This document shows, in pieces, positions 8,055 to 16,493 of a DNA stretch of 64,000 nucleotides. The stretch spans positions 1 through 64,000 of the forward strand of contig NZ_PPEK01000005.1 in NCBI RefSeq assembly GCF_002899715.1, read 5' to 3'. This stretch comes from Enteroscipio rubneri (lineage in GTDB: Bacteria; Actinomycetota; Coriobacteriia; Coriobacteriales; Eggerthellaceae). Both the position numbers and the translations under genes were made by a program. The notes below the pieces were generated by a model, which made no database searches, was not told the DNA's origin, and worked only from the letters and a program-made list of their open reading frames with translations. Each line of letters starts with the position of its first letter. Position 1 is the first letter of the stretch.

Positions 8055-10097
8055 TCAGCCGCATTTCTGCACGATGGTCGTGTTCTCGTTGAGCTCGATC
8101 CTCTTCCAGCCTTCAGCAGCGTCGAGGTGCTTCTTAACCGTGTTGCGCGACCATCCGAGCCGGCTTATGAGGTCTCCTATCATAAAGGGTTCCCCGTTCT
8201 TCTCCGCATGGAGCTGCTCGCAGACGCGTGCAACCTCGCGGGCCTTCGTCTCGTTTTCCCGCTCGTGCCTCGCCTTCGTGGAGCGGCCTCCTTTGTAGTG
8301 GGGCGGAAGGGACTCTTTCGGAAGGCAGGCGGCGAGCTCCCCCGACTCGTCGAGGCGATGGAGGGGATGATCGAACCATACGTTCAAAGGAGGATGGGCG
8401 GGGAATTCCCGCAGAGTACTCTCGATGCGCCATGCCGTCGCCTCCCGATTTCCGGTGCCGTGCATGCGGCGGATCTCGTCGGGTATGTCGAGCTCGAGCA
8501 GGTCGAGCAAGGCATCCGCATCGCGCGCGAGCACGCCCGATCCGCTCGCGCGATCGGCCGCCGCCTTCCACCCTTGGCTGCCTTTGCTATGGTGATGGCA
8601 GCAGACGATGGCGGCACCGAGGGCGGATGAGGCCCGATCGAATAAACTGCAAAGGTCGGCCATATCGTGGGCGCTGTTCTCATCCCCGGTGAGCAGCTTG
8701 TAGAGGGGATCGATCACGACGGCGCAATACCCGTTGCCGGCCGCGCGCTCGACGAGGGCATGAATGAGCTCATGGGGAGCGTACGATCGCCCGCGCAGAT
8801 TCCAGACGTCGATCCCGTCGAGCGCGTCGTCTTCGAAGCCGTTTGCCCTGCGGACTTCTTCCATGCGATGAAGACAGCTCGCTCGATCGACTTCCAGGTT
8901 CACGTACAGAACTCGGCCGCGTGCGCAGGACGCTCCAAGCCATGCGGTACCAGTCGAGAGCGCCATGCAGAGTTCGATGAGCGCGAAGCTCTTTCCCGCT
9001 TTGCTTGGGCCGGCAAGGAGCATCTTATGACCTTGCCGGAGCACGCCCTCTATCAGCGGCGGAGAGAGCGGGGGAATATCGTGTACGGCGTGACGGGCTT
9101 GCTCGATGGGCGGGAACGACGTGCGGGATGCTTTTCTGACTGGATTCTGCGACAGAATCCAGTCGTCCCATGAGGGGCATCCTCCGTCCACGCATATCAG
9201 GGTCTGTTGGCGATCGCCCCGTTTCGCGCCGGGGAGACGCGAAAGCCGAGAGGGGTTGCGATTCTGCTGGTCGACTGCAAGGCCTGCTTTAACGCACGTG
9301 TCGTATAACGTAGCCACCCGTGTTCGATACTCTTCCGCGGTTCGGGCATCTATCTTCACGACGGCATGCACGCTCTTGCCTCCGCTGTGCACGACGGCTG
9401 CGACGGGGAGCCCCAAGTTCTCTATAGTCGACAGCTGCCGTTCTGCGGATCCTTCGTCCGATTCCACGAGTGCATGCCGGAAGGCGGACACGTTCGCGTC
9501 ACGTGCGCCCTTGCCGTCGAGGGGGTTGATGCGTATCCAGGCTCCTGCGCGGGCGTCGTAGGCCCCAACGGCTTCTTCCAGGGAGGAGCTCGCAAGCCGC
9601 CGCATCAAGTCGCCTGCCGTGCTCGAGGTGACGCCGCATGAGGCGGGCCGGTATTTTACCGTGCCGTCCCGAAACCGAACAGGGCGGCTGTCGCACACGT
9701 AGCCAATGAACTCGTCGTGCCGGAAGAGGGCGGAGAGGTAGGTTCTCAGTTGGGCTTCAGGGGTGCCTTCGGTATCGGGGAGGCCGGTCGTGCACTTGGT
9801 TTCGAACGCGTTGCACATCTTGTCGGAAGCAGGCCCGCGCTTGGCCTTTCGGGCGAGCGCGAAGATCGTTGCGCCCGTCACGCCTCCTGCGACGGGGGAG
9901 AACCCGGCCCATTTCCGAGCGCACTCGCCTTGACGGTAGCGAGCGACATCTCGCCGGCTCCAGGCGTCCCAGAGTTCGAAGGGGGCCTGTTCGGCATGCA
10001 GACCCATGCCGATGCGTAGCCAGGCGCCGTAATCGCATAGAGACGGATCGATCGCGTCGAGGGCTTGGGCGAGGGACTCGAGCATCGTTCTTTCCAT
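8055..10097 (-). CDS. Phage primase/helicase (PriCT-2, primase-like core, RepA/AAA_25 ATPase)
   Basis: The protein is 680 residues from the ATG at 10097 (AAAGGGA upstream); a longer frame would overlap the previous gene. Residues about 3-83 resemble the primase C-terminal 2 domain. Residues about 190-290 contain ALVESDEGS and GGKSVHAVVKID, as in archaeo-eukaryotic-type primases. A RepA-like ATPase follows with Walker A AGPSKAGKS (about 362-370), VIDPLYKLL and an HHHSKGSQG stretch. The C-terminus is a winged-helix-like DNA-binding region (IGDLISRLGWSRNTVKKHL). It would start and unwind phage DNA replication. It is the last early gene before the tail module. Confidence 0.85.
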   Translation of the reverse strand: MERTMLESLAQALDAIDPSLCDYGAWLRIGMGLHAEQAPFELWDAWSRRDVARYRQGECARKWAGFSPVAGGVTGATIFALARKAKRGPASDKMCNAFETKCTTGLPDTEGTPEAQLRTYLSALFRHDEFIGYVCDSRPVRFRDGTVKYRPASCGVTSSTAGDLMRRLASSSLEEAVGAYDARAGAWIRINPLDGKGARDANVSAFRHALVESDEGSAERQLSTIENLGLPVAAVVHSGGKSVHAVVKIDARTAEEYRTRVATLYDTCVKAGLAVDQQNRNPSRLSRLPGAKRGDRQQTLICVDGGCPSWDDWILSQNPVRKASRTSFPPIEQARHAVHDIPPLSPPLIEGVLRQGHKMLLAGPSKAGKSFALIELCMALSTGTAWLGASCARGRVLYVNLEVDRASCLHRMEEVRRANGFEDDALDGIDVWNLRGRSYAPHELIHALVERAAGNGYCAVVIDPLYKLLTGDENSAHDMADLCSLFDRASSALGAAIVCCHHHSKGSQGWKAAADRASGSGVLARDADALLDLLELDIPDEIRRMHGTGNREATAWRIESTLREFPAHPPLNVWFDHPLHRLDESGELAACLPKESLPPHYKGGRSTKARHERENETKAREVARVCEQLHAEKNGEPFMIGDLISRLGWSRNTVKKHLDAAEGWKRIELNENTTIVQKCG

Positions 10098-10119
10098 TGC
10101 GCGTCCCTTTCCCCGGGTG

Positions 10120-10716
10120 TCATATTCTGCTTTCGCTCGGCGACGGAGGTCTTCCTTTTCGAGGGTTTCTGCCGGTTTTTTCGCGCATGCGGCGCAGCCT
10201 TGTTTTCGCCGCGTCGTAGCGCAATCTGAGCGTACGGTACTCCCATTCTTCAAGGTCGATCAGGTAGCGTTCCTCGGCTTTCGATCGCTCGTAGCGGCTC
10301 ATAGGACAGCTTCCCCGTTTCTGCGGGCGCTCGAGCGCTTTGCGCGTCCGTCTTTGCGCTTCGGTCCGCTCATAGACGAGCCGCTGTTCAGGAGTCATAA
10401 TCGCCAGTTCGCGCGAGCATGCGTCTTCGCGTCCTCGCAGCTGCTCGCGCATCGTGCAGACGCGGCATCGTCCTGTCTTGTCATCGATGCCGGTGCGCCA
10501 GGTAGCGCATTCGTTGCACCAGACCAATCGAGACGACCAGCATTTGAGCGTCAAATGCTCGCCCGATCGGTTCAGCTTTGACGCCATGGATTCCACAGCG
10601 CTCTCGCTTCTCCCGAGCCTTTTGCAGATGGTGCGCAGAGGAAGCCTTCCCGCCGCATCGATCAAGAAGGCCACTTCCCGCGTGGTCCATGCACGATGTC
10701 TTCCGCCGCGGGTCAT
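10120..10716 (-). CDS. Phage DNA-binding protein with HTH and zinc ribbon, unknown function
   Basis: This 198-residue basic protein starts at an ATG overlapping the previous stop (ATGA, 10716-10713) with AAGGAG upstream. The N-terminal 15-60 region (WTTREVAFLIDAAGRLPLRT...LGRSESAVESMASKLN) is an SPW/homeodomain-like helix-turn-helix as in many phage early proteins. CNEC and CRVC pairs about 20 residues apart suggest a zinc ribbon. The C-terminal half is Arg/Lys/Glu-rich and helical. It is probably a DNA- or RNA-binding early regulator. I do not recognise a specific family. Confidence 0.65.
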   Translation of the reverse strand: MTRGGRHRAWTTREVAFLIDAAGRLPLRTICKRLGRSESAVESMASKLNRSGEHLTLKCWSSRLVWCNECATWRTGIDDKTGRCRVCTMREQLRGREDACSRELAIMTPEQRLVYERTEAQRRTRKALERPQKRGSCPMSRYERSKAEERYLIDLEEWEYRTLRLRYDAAKTRLRRMREKTGRNPRKGRPPSPSESRI

Positions 10717-11129
10717 GTGTCCGACTCCTTGCGCGCATGTCGCCAAGTCCGTGCAGCGGGGGTTCGGCCTGTTATGCGACGGAACCAGATCCGGACGAGG
10801 GCGGCGCCGGAGGGGGAGTCGAGATCGCGCTGGTAATGAGGCGTGCCGATAGCTTCGGCGAGTTCGGGTTCGTCCATGAGGAGCAGGCGAGACAAACAAG
10901 GCCACCAAACCGGCTTTGCGCCACATGCGAGCGCCGCTCTTCGGATGCGCTCGGCGTTTGCCGATTCCGGCCGAGAGGAGATCCTGCAGACTTGTTCGAG
11001 CAGCTGGGCGTAATTCGTCCGCAAGAGGAAGGGACTTTGGCTTGCAGCCCAGCGGACGGCTTCCTCCGCGTCGTCCAGGTGCGATGTCGAGACGATCTCC
11101 GCGACGAGCGCGGCTTTTCCGGGCATCAT
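10713..11129 (-). CDS. Hypothetical phage early protein
   Basis: This 138-residue protein begins MMPGKAALVAEIVSTSHLDD. It is Ala/Arg-rich and mostly helical, with WAASQSPFLLRTNYAQLLEQ and GAKPVWWPCLSRLLLMDE segments. Its start overlaps the excisionase-like gene stop and its stop overlaps the next start, so it sits inside a tightly coupled early operon. No known domain is recognised. Confidence 0.65.
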   Translation of the reverse strand: MMPGKAALVAEIVSTSHLDDAEEAVRWAASQSPFLLRTNYAQLLEQVCRISSRPESANAERIRRAALACGAKPVWWPCLSRLLLMDEPELAEAIGTPHYQRDLDSPSGAALVRIWFRRITGRTPAARTWRHARKESDT

Positions 11130-11368
11130 ACCGATGTTCCGATGTCTGAGGCGTGCATTGCATCGAACACGTCGACCATGCTGTTCTCAATCCAGTCGTC
11201 CATGATCGCCTCGGTCACGAAGTATCCCCGCACAGCCCCTCTTCTCATCTTGGCGTGGAGTCGGCCCGCTTTTATCTCGGTGTACAGCACGGTTTCGGGC
11301 ACGTCCCAGAGCCGAGCAGCCTCCGGAATGCGGTACAGCTTGTTTCTCACGGGCGGCTTTGCCGTCAT
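11126..11368 (-). CDS. Excisionase-like small DNA-binding protein
   Basis: This 80-residue protein starts at MTAKPPVRNKLYRIPEAARL with AAGGAGAG upstream; a longer frame back to 11437 lacks a ribosome site. The region RIPEAARLWDVPETVLYTEIKAGRLHAKMRRG is a MerR/Xis-type winged helix fold as in phage excisionases and helix-turn-helix domain 17 proteins. It is the second gene after the Cro-like repressor. It likely assists the integrase in excision or acts as an early regulator. Confidence 0.7.
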   Translation of the reverse strand: MTAKPPVRNKLYRIPEAARLWDVPETVLYTEIKAGRLHAKMRRGAVRGYFVTEAIMDDWIENSMVDVFDAMHASDIGTSV

Positions 11369-11402
11369 AGGTTCTCTCCTTGCATATAAGACAAATATAA
11401 AT

Positions 11403-11624
11403 TTACTCAAAGGGTAAAAAAATATCATCGACGGCATCGTGGATTATGCGCACGCTATATCGGTTCAGATTCGGCAGAATCAACTCGATCATATGCAGGT
11501 TAATGCGGTCTGGATGAAGCTCGAGTTGTCGGTACGTATAGGGGTCAAGGCCGATGATCCGCGCGATGTCAGTGCTTTGATAACCGGAGACGCTACGAGC
11601 TATCTTTAAAAAATCTTGTCCCAT
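11403..11624 (-). CDS. Cro-like phage repressor (small HTH protein)
   Basis: This 73-residue protein begins MGQDFLKIARSVSGYQSTDI, with a compact helix-turn-helix (STDIARIIGLDPYTYRQLEL). It is the first gene of the leftward early operon and divergent from the CI-like repressor, the position of Cro in lambdoid switches. AGGAGGTGAGG precedes the ATG. The gene is more AT-rich than its neighbours, in line with the AT-rich switch region next to it. Confidence 0.7.
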   Translation of the reverse strand: MGQDFLKIARSVSGYQSTDIARIIGLDPYTYRQLELHPDRINLHMIELILPNLNRYSVRIIHDAVDDIFLPFE

Positions 11625-11639
11625 ACCTCACCTCCTCGC

Positions 11640-11700
11640 TTACAGACAATAATAAATTTACACTATAGCAAAGTCAATAAGACGTATATAATAAATTGCC
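11640..11700. promoter_or_regulatory. Lysogeny switch region: divergent promoters and operator-like repeats
   Basis: For the leftward (cro) operon a near-consensus promoter is visible on the minus strand: TTGACT at 11677-11672 and TATTAT at 11654-11649, 17 bases apart. A plus-strand TATAAT lies at 11687-11692 for the repressor gene; its -35 is weak. The 10-mer ATAATAAATT occurs twice in direct orientation (11649-11658 and 11688-11697), one copy over each -10, which suits operators for CI and Cro. Operator assignment is inference. Confidence 0.65.
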
Positions 11701-11732
11701 AGACAGATTGAAATGTACCGATGGAGTCAGTT

Positions 11733-12434
11733 ATGAAGCCTTTGTCCGAAGCGGAGATACAGGATGTGCTCATTGAAAATCTGAAGGCGCTGATGAGCTT
11801 CGAGAACGTATCCCAAGCCGAGATCGCTCGAAGATCGAGCATCGAGAAACAGACGGTTTCGTCTTGGATGCGGGGCGTGTCGTTCCCGTCGGCCAGGAAC
11901 ATCAAGAGCCTGACCGAGGCCTTCGGTCTCACCACCGACGATCTGCTCAGCAACGAATGCGGCCTGGCCTCCCGCAGGGGTAAGGAGCGACCGATTCGCG
12001 AGTACGAATACGCCGTGATGTCGACAATGGCACCGGTATACGGGCGTATTGCGGCAGGCGACCCTCTGGAGATGATGGTCGACCACGACGAGGTGGCCTA
12101 TTTGCATCCTGACGTGGCACAGCGGCATCCCGACGGCTTTTTCTTGACGGTGTCGGGCGATTCCATGGACAAGATCATGCCAGACGGGTCCCTCGCATTC
12201 GTCGATCCCCGCGCAGCTGTGGCGAACGGAGATGTCGCGGCGATAACGGTGAACGGGGACGATGCCACGATAAAGCGCATCTTCTTCGCCGGCGACACGG
12301 TGGTTCTCCATCCGGAGAGCTCGAATCCGGCCCACAGGGATCGCGCGATCGATTCCAACGACCCGGACGCGCCCGCCGTGCGCATTATCGGAAAAGTCGT
12401 CTGGCACTACCTCGTCGACGACGATCGTCTGTAG
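11733..12434 (+). CDS. CI/LexA-like phage repressor (XRE HTH plus S24 peptidase)
   Basis: The protein is 233 residues from the ATG at 11733 (GGAG 7 bases upstream); an ATG at 11721 in frame has no site. The N-terminal helix-turn-helix is SQAEIARRSSIEKQTVSSWM. The C-terminal S24 domain has catalytic Ser in VSGDSMDKIMPDG and Lys in DDATIKRIFF, and a likely Ala-Gly self-cleavage site in GRIAAGDPLE. It should maintain lysogeny and be inactivated by RecA-stimulated self-cleavage after DNA damage. All key residues are present, so the switch appears intact. Confidence 0.9.
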   Translation: MKPLSEAEIQDVLIENLKALMSFENVSQAEIARRSSIEKQTVSSWMRGVSFPSARNIKSLTEAFGLTTDDLLSNECGLASRRGKERPIREYEYAVMSTMAPVYGRIAAGDPLEMMVDHDEVAYLHPDVAQRHPDGFFLTVSGDSMDKIMPDGSLAFVDPRAAVANGDVAAITVNGDDATIKRIFFAGDTVVLHPESSNPAHRDRAIDSNDPDAPAVRIIGKVVWHYLVDDDRL

Positions 12435-12453
12435 CGGCTAGGGGCTGAGCGCG

Positions 12454-13545
12454 ATGGCTCGCAGCACATGGGGTAGCATCAGGCAGAAGGATCGCGGCGT
12501 CTGGGAAGTGCGCTATCCTCTTCCACGCGACCCTTCGACGGGGAAACGGCGCCAGGGCAGCAAAACGGTGCGCGGCACGCGGAAGGCTGCCGAGCAGCTG
12601 CTGGCCGAGCTCAGGGCCGAGCATGGCGCGGATGGGGATTCGGTGGGCCCCTGCATGACGGTTCGGCGTTGCTGGACGCGGCACTACCGCCCCTATATCG
12701 GCGACCTCTCTCCTTCGACCGTCAAAGGATATGAAAGCGCCTACGCATCGCATATCGAGCCGACGTTCGGCTGCCGCATTATGGAGGATATCGGACCTGC
12801 CGAGGTTCAGCGCTGGTTGGATGAGATGTCGTACGGTGCCGCGAAGAAGAGCTTCGCGGTTATGCGCGCCCTCTTCAATTTCGCAGCCGATCAGGAACTT
12901 CTAGTGAGAAACGTAATGGATCGCCGCTTCAAGCTTCCGAGGAGATCTTCTGCGGCGCGCATGGTTTGCGAAGACATCCACGATCTCGGCACGTTGAAAG
13001 CCGTGCTCGCGGACTGTCGGGGAGAGGTGTGGGAGCCGGGGTTCATCTTCTCAGCGTTCGGGGGGCTGCGCCGTTCGGAGGCGTGCGGGGTGCAGCGGCC
13101 CGATGTGGAGTTCGCCGAGGGGTATGCGATTGTGCGGGTTCGCCGAGGGGTGCAGTGTATCGACGGGGTTGTGCGCGAGACGAGTGTGAAGACGGAGGCG
13201 AGCGAGCGCATGGCGATCATCCCTCGGCCGTTTTCCGACCGGCTGCTCGAACTCGTCCGATCACGCCCCGGCGAACTCTGGATGCTCGATGACGGTTTCG
13301 GCAATCCGCTGAATCCGGACACGCTCGCGAAGGCGTACCAGCGCTGGTTCCAGCAAAGCGCGCACCGGTACATACCGTGGAAGAATCTGCGGAACAGCTA
13401 CGCGACGATGCTGCACGAGGCGGGCGTGGAGCTGGGCATGATCGCCAAGCTTCTCGGGCATTCAACGCCCGTCACCACGTTCAAACACTACGACAAACCG
13501 AGCGCGGAGGCATTGGCGGCCATAGTCAGCAGACTCGGTGACTGA
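12454..13545 (+). CDS. Phage tyrosine integrase
   Basis: This 363-residue site-specific recombinase has an N-terminal arm-binding part (SIRQKDRGVWEVRYP), a SAM-like core-binding domain (about 75-160) and a catalytic domain. The first catalytic Arg is in FGGLRRSEACG, the Lys in SVKTEASER, the second Arg in WKNLRNSY, and the His and Tyr in LLGHSTPVTTFKHYD. The usual His of the HxxR box is replaced by Lys (KNLR), which occurs in some active family members. It starts 19 bases after the repressor gene and ends near tRNA-Lys, its likely target. Confidence 0.92.
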   Translation: MARSTWGSIRQKDRGVWEVRYPLPRDPSTGKRRQGSKTVRGTRKAAEQLLAELRAEHGADGDSVGPCMTVRRCWTRHYRPYIGDLSPSTVKGYESAYASHIEPTFGCRIMEDIGPAEVQRWLDEMSYGAAKKSFAVMRALFNFAADQELLVRNVMDRRFKLPRRSSAARMVCEDIHDLGTLKAVLADCRGEVWEPGFIFSAFGGLRRSEACGVQRPDVEFAEGYAIVRVRRGVQCIDGVVRETSVKTEASERMAIIPRPFSDRLLELVRSRPGELWMLDDGFGNPLNPDTLAKAYQRWFQQSAHRYIPWKNLRNSYATMLHEAGVELGMIAKLLGHSTPVTTFKHYDKPSAEALAAIVSRLGD

Positions 13546-13667
13546 GTATTGCGAGGGGCGGCCCGTTCAGGCGAGGTCGGGGAAGGCGCCCGGATGCGTC
13601 GTAGAACTTTGCCTGATCGGTGGGATCGCGTGGAATGGGGACTGTCGGCGGCGATCCGCCACACAAC

Positions 13668-13695
13668 AAAAAAGCCAGAGGTTCAACCCTCTGGC
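13668..13695 (-). terminator. Rho-independent terminator after tRNA-Lys
   Basis: On the minus strand GCCAGAGG and CCTCTGGC pair around a 6-base loop and are followed by six T residues. It lies 12 bases beyond the CCA end of tRNA-Lys. If the attachment core is within the tRNA, this terminator lies on the phage side of the junction. Confidence 0.85.
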
Positions 13696-13707
13696 CTGCG
13701 GTTTCGA

Positions 13708-13783
13708 TGGTGGACCGTGTAGGATTCGAACCTACGACCTTGGGATTAAGAGTCCCCTGCTCTACCAACTAAGCTAACGGTCC
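13708..13783 (-). tRNA. tRNA-Lys (anticodon CTT)
   Basis: A complete cloverleaf is visible. The 7-bp acceptor GGACCGT/ACGGTCC and anticodon stem GGGGA/TCCC enclose loop CTCTTAA, giving anticodon CTT. The T loop is TTCGAAT and the 3' end CCA is encoded. The 3' end faces the prophage integrase, so the 3' half is the likely attachment core. Confidence 0.95.
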
Positions 13784-13869
13784 ATATCAAGCTGCCTTCG
13801 ACACGCAAAGCGATTTGATATGTTAATCGATGCCTTCTGCCTTTGCAAGCATTTTTTCAAAATTCGCGC

Positions 13870-13947
13870 TGGGGTGGATGATGGGACTCGAACCCACGAC
13901 CTCCAGAGCCACAATCTGGCGTTCTAGCCAACTGAACTACACCCACC
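13870..13947 (-). tRNA. tRNA-His (anticodon GTG)
   Basis: The anticodon stem CCAGA/TCTGG encloses loop TTGTGGC, giving anticodon GTG. The extra 5' G(-1) opposite C73 is encoded, as is CCA. It lies about 87 bases upstream of tRNA-Lys on the same strand, and the two could be co-transcribed. Confidence 0.95.
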
Positions 13948-14173
13948 AAGGCGCAAGGTGGAAGTATACGGATTTTTATGTGCGAGTGCAAGAGGATTAT
14001 GGACAAATTGTATCAGCCATCCTGCAAATAGGCGTCGACGTGCGGCTATCGAGTAGTATGGGATCGTAAACGATGTCGAAGCGGCTCGTCGAGATGCCTG
14101 CGAATGCAGGGTCTTCGGCATCTTCCAGGGCAGGCGCAAAGCTTTCCCGTGCAAAAACCGAGGAGCGACAAAA

Positions 14174-15718
14174 GTGGATACTAAGCAATCGTCTGAGAAG
14201 CGGTTCGCCCTCTTGATCGATGCCGACAACGTGTCGGCCAAGTACATAAAGCCCATCACCGACGAGCTGTCGAAGTACGGCACCGTCACCTACAAGCGCA
14301 TCTACGGCGATTGGACGCTCACGCTCCACGCTAAATGGAAGGACGCGTTGCTGGAGAACTCCATCACGCCCATCCAGCAGTTCGGCTACACGCAGGGCAA
14401 GAACGCCACCGACTCGGCCATGATCATCGACGCGATGGACATCCTGTACACGCGCTCGGTAGAGGGCTTCTGCATCGTGTCGAGCGACAGCGATTTCACG
14501 CGCCTGGCCAGCCGCATCCGCGAGAGCGGCCTCACGGTCATCGGCATGGGGGAGAAGAAGACGCCCACGCCGTTCCGCAAGGCGTGCGACATCTTCACCA
14601 CGCTCGAGCTGCTGCTGCCGAATGCGGGGTCGAAGCCGAACGGGCGCTCCAAAGGCGGTCGCTCGGAACAGTCCGGTGCAGGGAGCGTGCAGAATGCGGG
14701 CCCGTCGATCGAGGAGATCGAACAAGCCGTGGCGAACATCGTCACGGACAATCAGAACAACGGCAAATCCACGGGCCTCGGCGAGGTGGGCAGCCGCCTC
14801 TTGAAGCGCTATCCCGACTTCGACGTACGCAGCTACGGGACGAACCAGCTGAAGAAGCTCCTCGACGAGTTCGCCGGCATTGTTGTCATCAAGGATGGCA
14901 GCAACGTGTCTGTGGAGCTCGCCGAGGACAAGGACCAGACAAAGGACGCACGCGAGAAACGCATCGAATCGTCCGCACGCGATAAAGGCGAGCGCGATGC
15001 CGACCGGCGTCCGGAGCGCGAGGCCAGACCATTGCGGAACTCCCGAACTGTTGGGCGGGATGTGCCGAGGAGCGCACCGTTCGTACCGGATACGACGCAG
15101 ACCGACGAGGACGCGCCCGATGATGCGTCGAAGGAGGATCTGCTGAAGCAAGGCGGCCAAAATGCGATCCCCGAAGGCACGGCTCCGGTTTCTCGGCCGT
15201 CGAAGGGAAGGCGCGCTCCGCGAGGCCGTTCCGCGCGCATCGAGCGAAAAGAAGAAGGAGCTCTCGAGCGCGAGCAGTCGGTGGAACCTGCTTTCGAGCA
15301 GGATACGGGATCTGAACAGCCTGAGCTTGCAGCTGAGCCTTCGACCTCGGCATCGCAGCACGGAGCGGTCGGGTCGAGCGAACAGCGCGCCGTCGACAAT
15401 AGGCCGGGCCGAGCGGTTCGGAGAAAGACAGCGGCGAAGCGAGTTCCGCCTGCCGGCGAAGAAAGCGTCGCGGATCCTCAGAAGATGCTGCAGCCTGCCG
15501 TTTCCGACGGCCCTGAGAGTTTCATTCGCCAAATCGTTGACGGTGCAGGTGAAGAGGGAGTGGAGCTTTCGGTGCTCGGCAAGCGGGTTCGCGGGAAGTT
15601 CCGCGCGTTCAAGCTGCGCGACCTCGGTTACACGCAGTTTCGCTCCTATGTCGGCGATTTGGATGGCATCGAACTCGACCAGCGTGGCAAAGTCTTTTTC
15701 GCTTGCGTCGCGCGCTGA
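14174..15718 (+). CDS. NYN-domain nuclease with two LOTUS/OST-HTH domains
   Basis: This 514-residue protein starts at GTG 14174 with AGGAG 8 bases upstream. Residues about 10-150 form a NYN (PIN-like) domain with the acidic pattern LLIDADNVS, TDSAMIIDAMDIL and SSDSDFTRLASRI, as in the LabA/Limkain family; these Asp residues would bind the metal. A LOTUS domain follows at about 178-252 (SYGTNQLKKLLDEF). After a charged low-complexity linker (253-435) a second LOTUS-like domain closes the protein (about 436-514, LGYTQFRSYVGDLDGIEL). LOTUS domains bind RNA, including G-quadruplexes, so an RNA-directed nuclease or regulator is likely. It stands alone between the tRNAs and a DUF4230 gene. Confidence 0.88.
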   Translation: MDTKQSSEKRFALLIDADNVSAKYIKPITDELSKYGTVTYKRIYGDWTLTLHAKWKDALLENSITPIQQFGYTQGKNATDSAMIIDAMDILYTRSVEGFCIVSSDSDFTRLASRIRESGLTVIGMGEKKTPTPFRKACDIFTTLELLLPNAGSKPNGRSKGGRSEQSGAGSVQNAGPSIEEIEQAVANIVTDNQNNGKSTGLGEVGSRLLKRYPDFDVRSYGTNQLKKLLDEFAGIVVIKDGSNVSVELAEDKDQTKDAREKRIESSARDKGERDADRRPEREARPLRNSRTVGRDVPRSAPFVPDTTQTDEDAPDDASKEDLLKQGGQNAIPEGTAPVSRPSKGRRAPRGRSARIERKEEGALEREQSVEPAFEQDTGSEQPELAAEPSTSASQHGAVGSSEQRAVDNRPGRAVRRKTAAKRVPPAGEESVADPQKMLQPAVSDGPESFIRQIVDGAGEEGVELSVLGKRVRGKFRAFKLRDLGYTQFRSYVGDLDGIELDQRGKVFFACVAR

Positions 15719-15914
15719 AAACTTCCTGCTTGCCGGGCGGTTGAGGAACTCCGCCGAGCGTCTCGTTCGTTCAGCTGTTCGTTGATGTAGAGGGAAGGCG
15801 CAAAGCGAACGGCCAGGTGGGATCCCTCCGAGCTGGTGTGAGCGTCGATCGGCGAAGTCGCCCCACCTTTGCCGTGCTATGCTGGCCCGGCAACCGAATC
15901 GATCGAGGAGGATC

Positions 15915-16493
15915 ATGAAAAAGTTCGTCATGGGCATCGTTGCTGTCGCGCTTGTGGCGCTCGGCGCGTTGGGTGCGTTGGGCTTCCAGCGATTTTTCGA
16001 ACCAAGCGTCGCATTGTCTTCGACGTCCATACAGGAGCAGCTTTCTAACTGCAGTGAGCTTGCTACGGCGAAGCTCGAATACCGAGGGCTTGTGCGCTAC
16101 GAGGATGGCGACATCGATTTCATCAACAAGAAGCGCTTCTCGATGGTCTATGATGCCGAGGTGCGCGCCGGCGTCGATCTGTCTCAGGCGGACGTCAAAG
16201 TGAACGGACATAACGTTACCGTGACCCTGCCGGCGCCTCAGCTGTTCGGTATCGAGATCGATCCGAACTCCATCGAGTTCTACGACTCTTCGTTCGCTTT
16301 GTTCAATTGGGAGAACAAAGATGATACCGCGAAGGCCCTCGTTGTCGCCCAGCAGGACGCCGAGGGTAAGGTGAGCCAGTCGAACTTGCTTTCCGAGGCA
16401 CGTGGTCAGGCCCATGCGCTTGTGGAGAGCTTGCTCTCTCCGTTCGAGGAGGGCGACAACGCCTACGTCGTGAGCATCGTGGATGCCGCCTGA
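15915..16493 (+). CDS. DUF4230 family membrane-anchored protein
   Basis: The protein is 192 residues from the ATG at 15915, chosen because GAGGAGG lies just upstream. An N-terminal membrane segment (about 4-22, FVMGIVAVALVALGALGALG) is followed by a DUF4230-type domain with SIQEQLSNCSELATAKLEY and VNGHNVTVTLPAPQLFGIEI. The bulk should face outside the membrane. The family has no established function. It is a single gene followed by a bidirectional terminator. Confidence 0.8.
   Translation: MKKFVMGIVAVALVALGALGALGFQRFFEPSVALSSTSIQEQLSNCSELATAKLEYRGLVRYEDGDIDFINKKRFSMVYDAEVRAGVDLSQADVKVNGHNVTVTLPAPQLFGIEIDPNSIEFYDSSFALFNWENKDDTAKALVVAQQDAEGKVSQSNLLSEARGQAHALVESLLSPFEEGDNAYVVSIVDAA

Larger units (their letters stand above)
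1..13707. mobile_element. Prophage, right-hand part (siphophage-type, cut by window edge)
   Basis: The block has a coherent phage layout: tail genes, primase/helicase, small early genes and a Cro-like repressor all on the minus strand, then a divergent CI-like repressor and tyrosine integrase on the plus strand. The integrase ends about 160 bases from the 3' end of tRNA-Lys, the usual attachment position, so the right boundary is inferred to be in or next to that tRNA. The left end is outside the window. No terminase, portal, protease, capsid or head-tail connector gene is visible between 7.7 and 8.05 kb, where a siphophage normally keeps them. Confidence 0.9.

Noticed and set aside
13526-13768. 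80-codon minus-strand frame MVEQGTLNPKVVGSNPTRST
   Set aside because: It is read through the tRNA-Lys gene; this peptide is a well-known false product of tRNA sequence.
13997-16030. 677-codon minus-strand open frame
   Set aside because: It is antisense to the NYN-LOTUS gene. High GC content leaves the complementary frame free of stops; the product is low-complexity Arg/His/Leu-rich with no domain.
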